The notes under the pieces are model-generated. The model was given only the letters and a program-made list of their open reading frames with translations. It was not told the DNA's origin and searched no databases. A stretch of 64,000 bases of DNA from HXMU1420-13 sp965601825. Lineage in GTDB: Bacteria > Bacteroidota > Rhodothermia > Balneolales > Balneolaceae. Made by a program: the position numbers and the translations under genes. The stretch is taken from the NCBI GenBank assembly GCA_965601825.1, contig OZ271839.1, forward strand, positions 1-64,000, read 5' to 3'. This document shows, one piece after another, positions 60,590 to 64,000 of this stretch (position 1 is the stretch's first letter; every line of letters begins with the position of its first letter).

Positions 60590-60681
60590 GTCATTCTGAG
60601 CGATAGCGAAGAATCTGCGATTCTTGAATCTAGCTTGAGATTTAATAAGGCTGATCCTTCGGAGGTATCCTCAAGGATGAC
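60590..60681 (+). repeat. Palindromic dispersed element, copy 2 (GTCATTCTGAG ends)
   Basis: 92 bp from GTCATTCTGAG to TCAAGGATGAC, related to the 46636-46732 copy at both ends. It ends one base before the TAA stop codon of aroA (on the minus strand). Confidence 0.85.
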
Positions 60682-61968
60682 TTAGCTAGAAAGCCCTTCT
60701 AAGTCCGTCCAGAAACTTTTGTAGCTAACAGCAGCGCTTTCGGCATCTTCGATTTCTGATTCAGAATTACCTTTGAGAGACAAGATAGCTGCTGCCATTG
60801 CGATGCGGTGATCATGGAAACTTTGGAACATACCTGATTCAAATTTGAAATCAGGATTACCACGAATTACCAGGCCATCTTCCATTTCTTCATAGACAGC
60901 ACCAACGGAATCAAATAATTTGGTAATAGCCATGATGCGATCTGTTTCTTTGTGGCGAAGTTCTTCAGCACCTGAAATTATAGAAGTACCATCCGCGAAC
61001 ATCATCGCTACAGAAAGAATCGGGATTTCATCAATGCAGTTTGGAATGAGCTTTGGATCGAGATCAATTTTTCGAAGTTGAGCCGATCGAACGATGATAT
61101 CTCCACAAGGTTCTGCTCCTTCATTGTGCTCATTCTCAATAGTGATATCTGCACCCATATCCATCAGAATATTCAATAGGGCTGTCCGAGTTGGATTCAA
61201 GCCTACATTATTCATTCGGATTTCAGAATCCGGCATGATCGAACCAGCTACCAACCAAAATGCGGCAGCTGAAAAATCAGAAGGAATGGTGTAACTCTGA
61301 TTTGGTATCTCATCTTGCAATGAAGCTGAAATAACCCTCTTTCCATCCAGTTCTTCAACATTCAGATTTAAAAGTCGCTCAGTATGGTCTCGACTTTGAG
61401 AAACTTCAATAATTTTAGTTGGTTTTTCACCAAATAATCCAGCTAGAAGTAAACAGGATTTCAACTGAGCACTCGCAATAGGTAATTCAAATTCCAAAGG
61501 AATAAACGGATCTTCACGAGTAACGAACAATGGTGCGTACTGACCATTTCTTGCTAAAATATGAGCACCCATCTGCTCTAGTGGTTCGATGATTCGAGTC
61601 ATGGTACGTGAAGAAAGCGAAGGATCACCAATTAAATAAACAGCTGCACCCGCACCAACCAGAACTCCCGACAATAATCTCATTGCAGTACCTGAATTAC
61701 CACAGTCTAGCTCATTCGAAAGTGCTCGTACTCCATATCGTCCAGTCCCATTGATCGTCACCACCTGATCAATTTGGTTTACTTCGGCACCTAACATTTC
61801 CACACAATTCAACGTGCTTTGAGGGTCTTCTGCCGGTGAATAGTTCCTGATCACAGATTTTCCATCATGCAGTAATGCAAAAATAGCCGCACGCTGAGAT
61901 ATAGATTTATCTGGAGGTGGAGTAATGGTCCCTTTTAAAGAAAATGCCGGAGCAACTTTTTTGATCAT
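60682..61968 (-). CDS. aroA: 3-phosphoshikimate 1-carboxyvinyltransferase (EPSP synthase)
   Basis: Shikimate pathway step that adds a carboxyvinyl group to shikimate-3-phosphate. 428 residues. Key motifs are PPDKSISQRAAIFALL, LDCGNSGTAMRLLSG, SSRTMTRIIEPLEQMGA and the late RHKETDRI. The GNSGTAMR and QSRDHTERLL residues bind substrate. The gene is monocistronic. The palindromic element abuts its stop codon. Confidence 0.97.
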   Translation of the reverse strand: MIKKVAPAFSLKGTITPPPDKSISQRAAIFALLHDGKSVIRNYSPAEDPQSTLNCVEMLGAEVNQIDQVVTINGTGRYGVRALSNELDCGNSGTAMRLLSGVLVGAGAAVYLIGDPSLSSRTMTRIIEPLEQMGAHILARNGQYAPLFVTREDPFIPLEFELPIASAQLKSCLLLAGLFGEKPTKIIEVSQSRDHTERLLNLNVEELDGKRVISASLQDEIPNQSYTIPSDFSAAAFWLVAGSIMPDSEIRMNNVGLNPTRTALLNILMDMGADITIENEHNEGAEPCGDIIVRSAQLRKIDLDPKLIPNCIDEIPILSVAMMFADGTSIISGAEELRHKETDRIMAITKLFDSVGAVYEEMEDGLVIRGNPDFKFESGMFQSFHDHRIAMAAAILSLKGNSESEIEDAESAAVSYKSFWTDLEGLSS

Positions 61969-62079
61969 CCCTATCGAAGTAAAAATTTAAACAAGGAATG
62001 ACGAAGGTAGGGAATTTATTGTTTCGGATTTTATGATTCGTAATTCCAACTTTAAGTGAGTTTATTTAAAGCTGGACTG

Positions 62080-63165
62080 CTATAAATTTCTAATCAACTC
62101 TGTAATTTCAGGAATTGAAATACCATTCATTGAACCATTTGAACCTCTTGTAATAATCACTCTAGCCTGTTTATCAAGTATTATCATAGTCGGATAGGTA
62201 AAAATTCCAAATTGCTCAGCAATTAATTCACCATTTTGAAGTATCGGGTAATTAATGCCTTTTGATTCAACAAAATCGATTAAATCCTCACTAGAAATTT
62301 CTTCAAATGATGATATTCCAAAATATTGGACTTCATCTTTATTAACTGATGCATACAATTTGTTCAATTCCGGTATTTCGTTTATGCATGGTTTACACCA
62401 AGTACCCCAAAAATCAAGTATGGTAATTTTCCCGGCAAAATCTCGTGAATGAACAGATTGACCATTCAAATCAGGTAGTTTAAATTCAGGCACAGTGCTG
62501 CCAATTGCTAGCACACCACCTTTTTCAGAATTTTTCCCCAAAATGGTTTCTAAATCAAAGCTCTCATCTGTGATCTCTTCATTAACTGACTTTATTGTTA
62601 ACATCAGATCTAGATTCGAGGTGATTAATCTCCTAAGTAAGAAATCATTTTCGCCAATAAACAATATCTGAGTAGTACCATTACTTTTTTGAACTTCATA
62701 TTTCTTACAGCTTACATCACCTACTTTCTCTGCTCCAACTAACGAAACAACATCTGAATCTTTAATTAATCCGTAAGCAGGGTTTGGACTTAATGCACCA
62801 TTCACGACTAAATGGACAACATCAAGTCCTGCTCCAAATAAAAGAGATGAAAAATCATCAAAATGTTGAAACTCAGATTCTTTATCTAAATAGTACCCCT
62901 CATTATTATCCGAAAAGGATAATTGATAATAATCATCACCTCGAACTACAGATCCATCAAAATAGTATTGATTAGTATTGTGATTTGCCCCTCGTTTGAA
63001 TTTTACTTCACCGGATATAACTACTGTTCCCCTTTCCGCGATAAATGAATATTCGATGGTTTGAATGTTTGAGAAAGCAGATTTATAGTTTTCAATAAAT
63101 TCATCAGGTTTTTGGAGGGAAAAAAGGTTTAATACTATCGAAATAGTGATGAGATAAAAGTTCAT
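62080..63165 (-). CDS. TlpA-like thioredoxin-fold protein with N-terminal domain
   Basis: 361 residues with a signal-like N-terminus (MNFYLITISIVLNLFSL). The first 210 or so residues form an unassigned beta-rich domain (NIQTIEYSFIAERGTVVISGEVKF to LMLTIKSVNEE). The C-terminal thioredoxin domain has active site FWGTWCKPC and TYPTMIILDKQARVI. It likely acts as a periplasmic thiol-disulfide oxidoreductase. The N-terminal domain resembles lipoprotein sorting or DUF2092 modules by eye only. No partner gene is seen. Confidence 0.83.
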   Translation of the reverse strand: MNFYLITISIVLNLFSLQKPDEFIENYKSAFSNIQTIEYSFIAERGTVVISGEVKFKRGANHNTNQYYFDGSVVRGDDYYQLSFSDNNEGYYLDKESEFQHFDDFSSLLFGAGLDVVHLVVNGALSPNPAYGLIKDSDVVSLVGAEKVGDVSCKKYEVQKSNGTTQILFIGENDFLLRRLITSNLDLMLTIKSVNEEITDESFDLETILGKNSEKGGVLAIGSTVPEFKLPDLNGQSVHSRDFAGKITILDFWGTWCKPCINEIPELNKLYASVNKDEVQYFGISSFEEISSEDLIDFVESKGINYPILQNGELIAEQFGIFTYPTMIILDKQARVIITRGSNGSMNGISIPEITELIRNL

Positions 63166-63355
63166 TTAGTACCCGAAGTTTATTAGTTATATGATGTAAC
63201 CAAGACGACAACTGATTCGAATTGGTTTTAACGTAACCAATCTTTCACATTTGAAATTGTACACAATTAACTGAACATACCTTATTGATGGTAAATCGAA
63301 TGCTTTCCGTAATGTTTGATTAAATGGATTTGGATTCGAAAACTAGATATCAGAA

Positions 63356-64000
63356 TCACGAATCACCGGTGCGATCTATCAATGCCTGAGCAAGAATGGC
63401 AGCTTCTGTTCCCGGATAGAATTCTAAGATTTCATTCAGGATCGCAAGAGCATCTCCACGATTCCCTAATTGAATGTTTGATTCCGCTGAGAAATACATC
63501 CCCAATGAAACCCAGGTATCAAAAGCTTCAAAAAGGATTTTTACACGAGCGTACTCTGCGATAGCTTCTTCGTAATTCCCTTGATCTTGCTGAGATTTAC
63601 CTAAAAAGAATTGTGCTTCTGCCCCAATCTCAGTCGTATTTCGATCTGCAATAGGTTTTAGTATTAGTAGTGCTTCTTCATACATGCGTTCAGCAACTGC
63701 GACTTTACCAAGTCCAACACTGGCTGCCTCATTTGCCTGATTAATCTGTAGAGCCGCCTCATATTCTTCGCGAGCGATTTCATATTGGTTTCGGGATAAA
63801 CTCGCATTACCCATTCCAATATATGCTTCCTGAGCAAATCGGCGTTCTTTTTGAAGTAATTGACTGAAATAATCATGTGAAATCTCAAACTCATCTAAAT
63901 CGAAATAGAGAAGTCCAAGAGAAGTTAAAGCCGCAGGAACCTGATCATCATTCGGATACTCATCTATCACTGTTTGATAAGATGAAATAGCTCTATCATC
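63356..64000 (-). CDS. Tetratricopeptide-repeat protein, 5' end outside the window
   Basis: The frame is open to the window end; the GTG at 63970 is not a real start. At least five TPR units are visible (EISHDYFSQLLQKERRFAQEAYIGMGNASL, QYEIAREEYEAALQINQANEAASVGLGKV, QDQGNYEEAIAEYARVKILFEAFDTW, RGDALAILNEILEFYPGTEAAILAQALIDRTG). No function can be assigned; TPR arrays mediate protein interaction. The C-terminus is complete at 63356. Confidence 0.85.
   Translation of the reverse strand, partial: DDRAISSYQTVIDEYPNDDQVPAALTSLGLLYFDLDEFEISHDYFSQLLQKERRFAQEAYIGMGNASLSRNQYEIAREEYEAALQINQANEAASVGLGKVAVAERMYEEALLILKPIADRNTTEIGAEAQFFLGKSQQDQGNYEEAIAEYARVKILFEAFDTWVSLGMYFSAESNIQLGNRGDALAILNEILEFYPGTEAAILAQALIDRTGDS

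Overview
The window is a compact, AT-rich chromosomal segment (my estimate is about 40% GC) of a bacterium in the Bacteroidota/Balneolota/Rhodothermota lineage. The case rests on families that are common there: DUF2851, DUF3078, DUF3667, DUF2721, a secreted lamin-tail protein with a FlgD/CHU_C-like C-terminus, a TonB-dependent receptor and an S9B dipeptidyl peptidase. Shine-Dalgarno signals are weak at most starts, which also fits. A Balneola-like marine member is my best guess, from content only. I see no prophage, insertion sequence, CRISPR array or integron, so most of the window is ordinary core genome.

Layout. 0-13 kb: hisS (5' end outside the window), an APC transporter with regulatory C-terminal domains, a Na+/H+ antiporter with an NAD-binding domain, lysA, a class V aminotransferase, lysC, a CNNM/CBS protein and an ABC-F ATPase. 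13-17 kb: a glyoxalase-fold protein, an alpha/beta hydrolase, heptanucleotide tandem repeats, and a PadR regulator with an orphan FtsX-type permease. 17-22 kb: pyrF-rnhA, then a ferrous iron operon (feoA-like, feoA, feoB, a 48-residue Cys-rich protein). 22-28 kb: hppA with a strong terminator, the tRNA-Gln/prs/rplY/pth group, DUF2851 and YtxH proteins. 28-36 kb: a PyrR-like protein, a DUF3078 barrel, a PLP decarboxylase, DUF3667, an ALDH7-type dehydrogenase, a SpoU methyltransferase and a PIN-PhoH protein. 36-48 kb: a dipeptidyl peptidase, a glutamine amidotransferase, murI, a TonB receptor, a 1033-residue lamin-tail protein, a candidate structured RNA, two tandem paralogous small proteins and asd. 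48-57 kb: glyS, an SdpR/SdpI-like operon with a hydrolase, a GT39-like glycosyltransferase, sodC, an acyltransferase, a BASS transporter and tsaD. 57-64 kb: hsp20-dnaK, aroA, a thioredoxin-fold protein and a TPR protein cut by the window end.

Together lysC, asd and lysA give three steps of aspartate-to-lysine/diaminopimelate synthesis, though they are dispersed. prs feeds nucleotide synthesis together with pyrF and the PyrR-like protein. hsp20 and dnaK form a chaperone pair. Ion homeostasis is well represented (antiporter, H+/Na+ pyrophosphatase, BASS, Feo). Convergent genes often overlap by 4 to 15 bp.

The least explained structure is intergenic: several arrays of 7-bp tandem repeats with unrelated unit sequences, several of which start at or include a stop codon, plus palindromic dispersed elements that begin at the base next to a stop codon. 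I regard these, the candidate RNA near 45.4 kb and the small paralog pair beside it as the main things to follow up. I did not find a convincing new multi-gene system.
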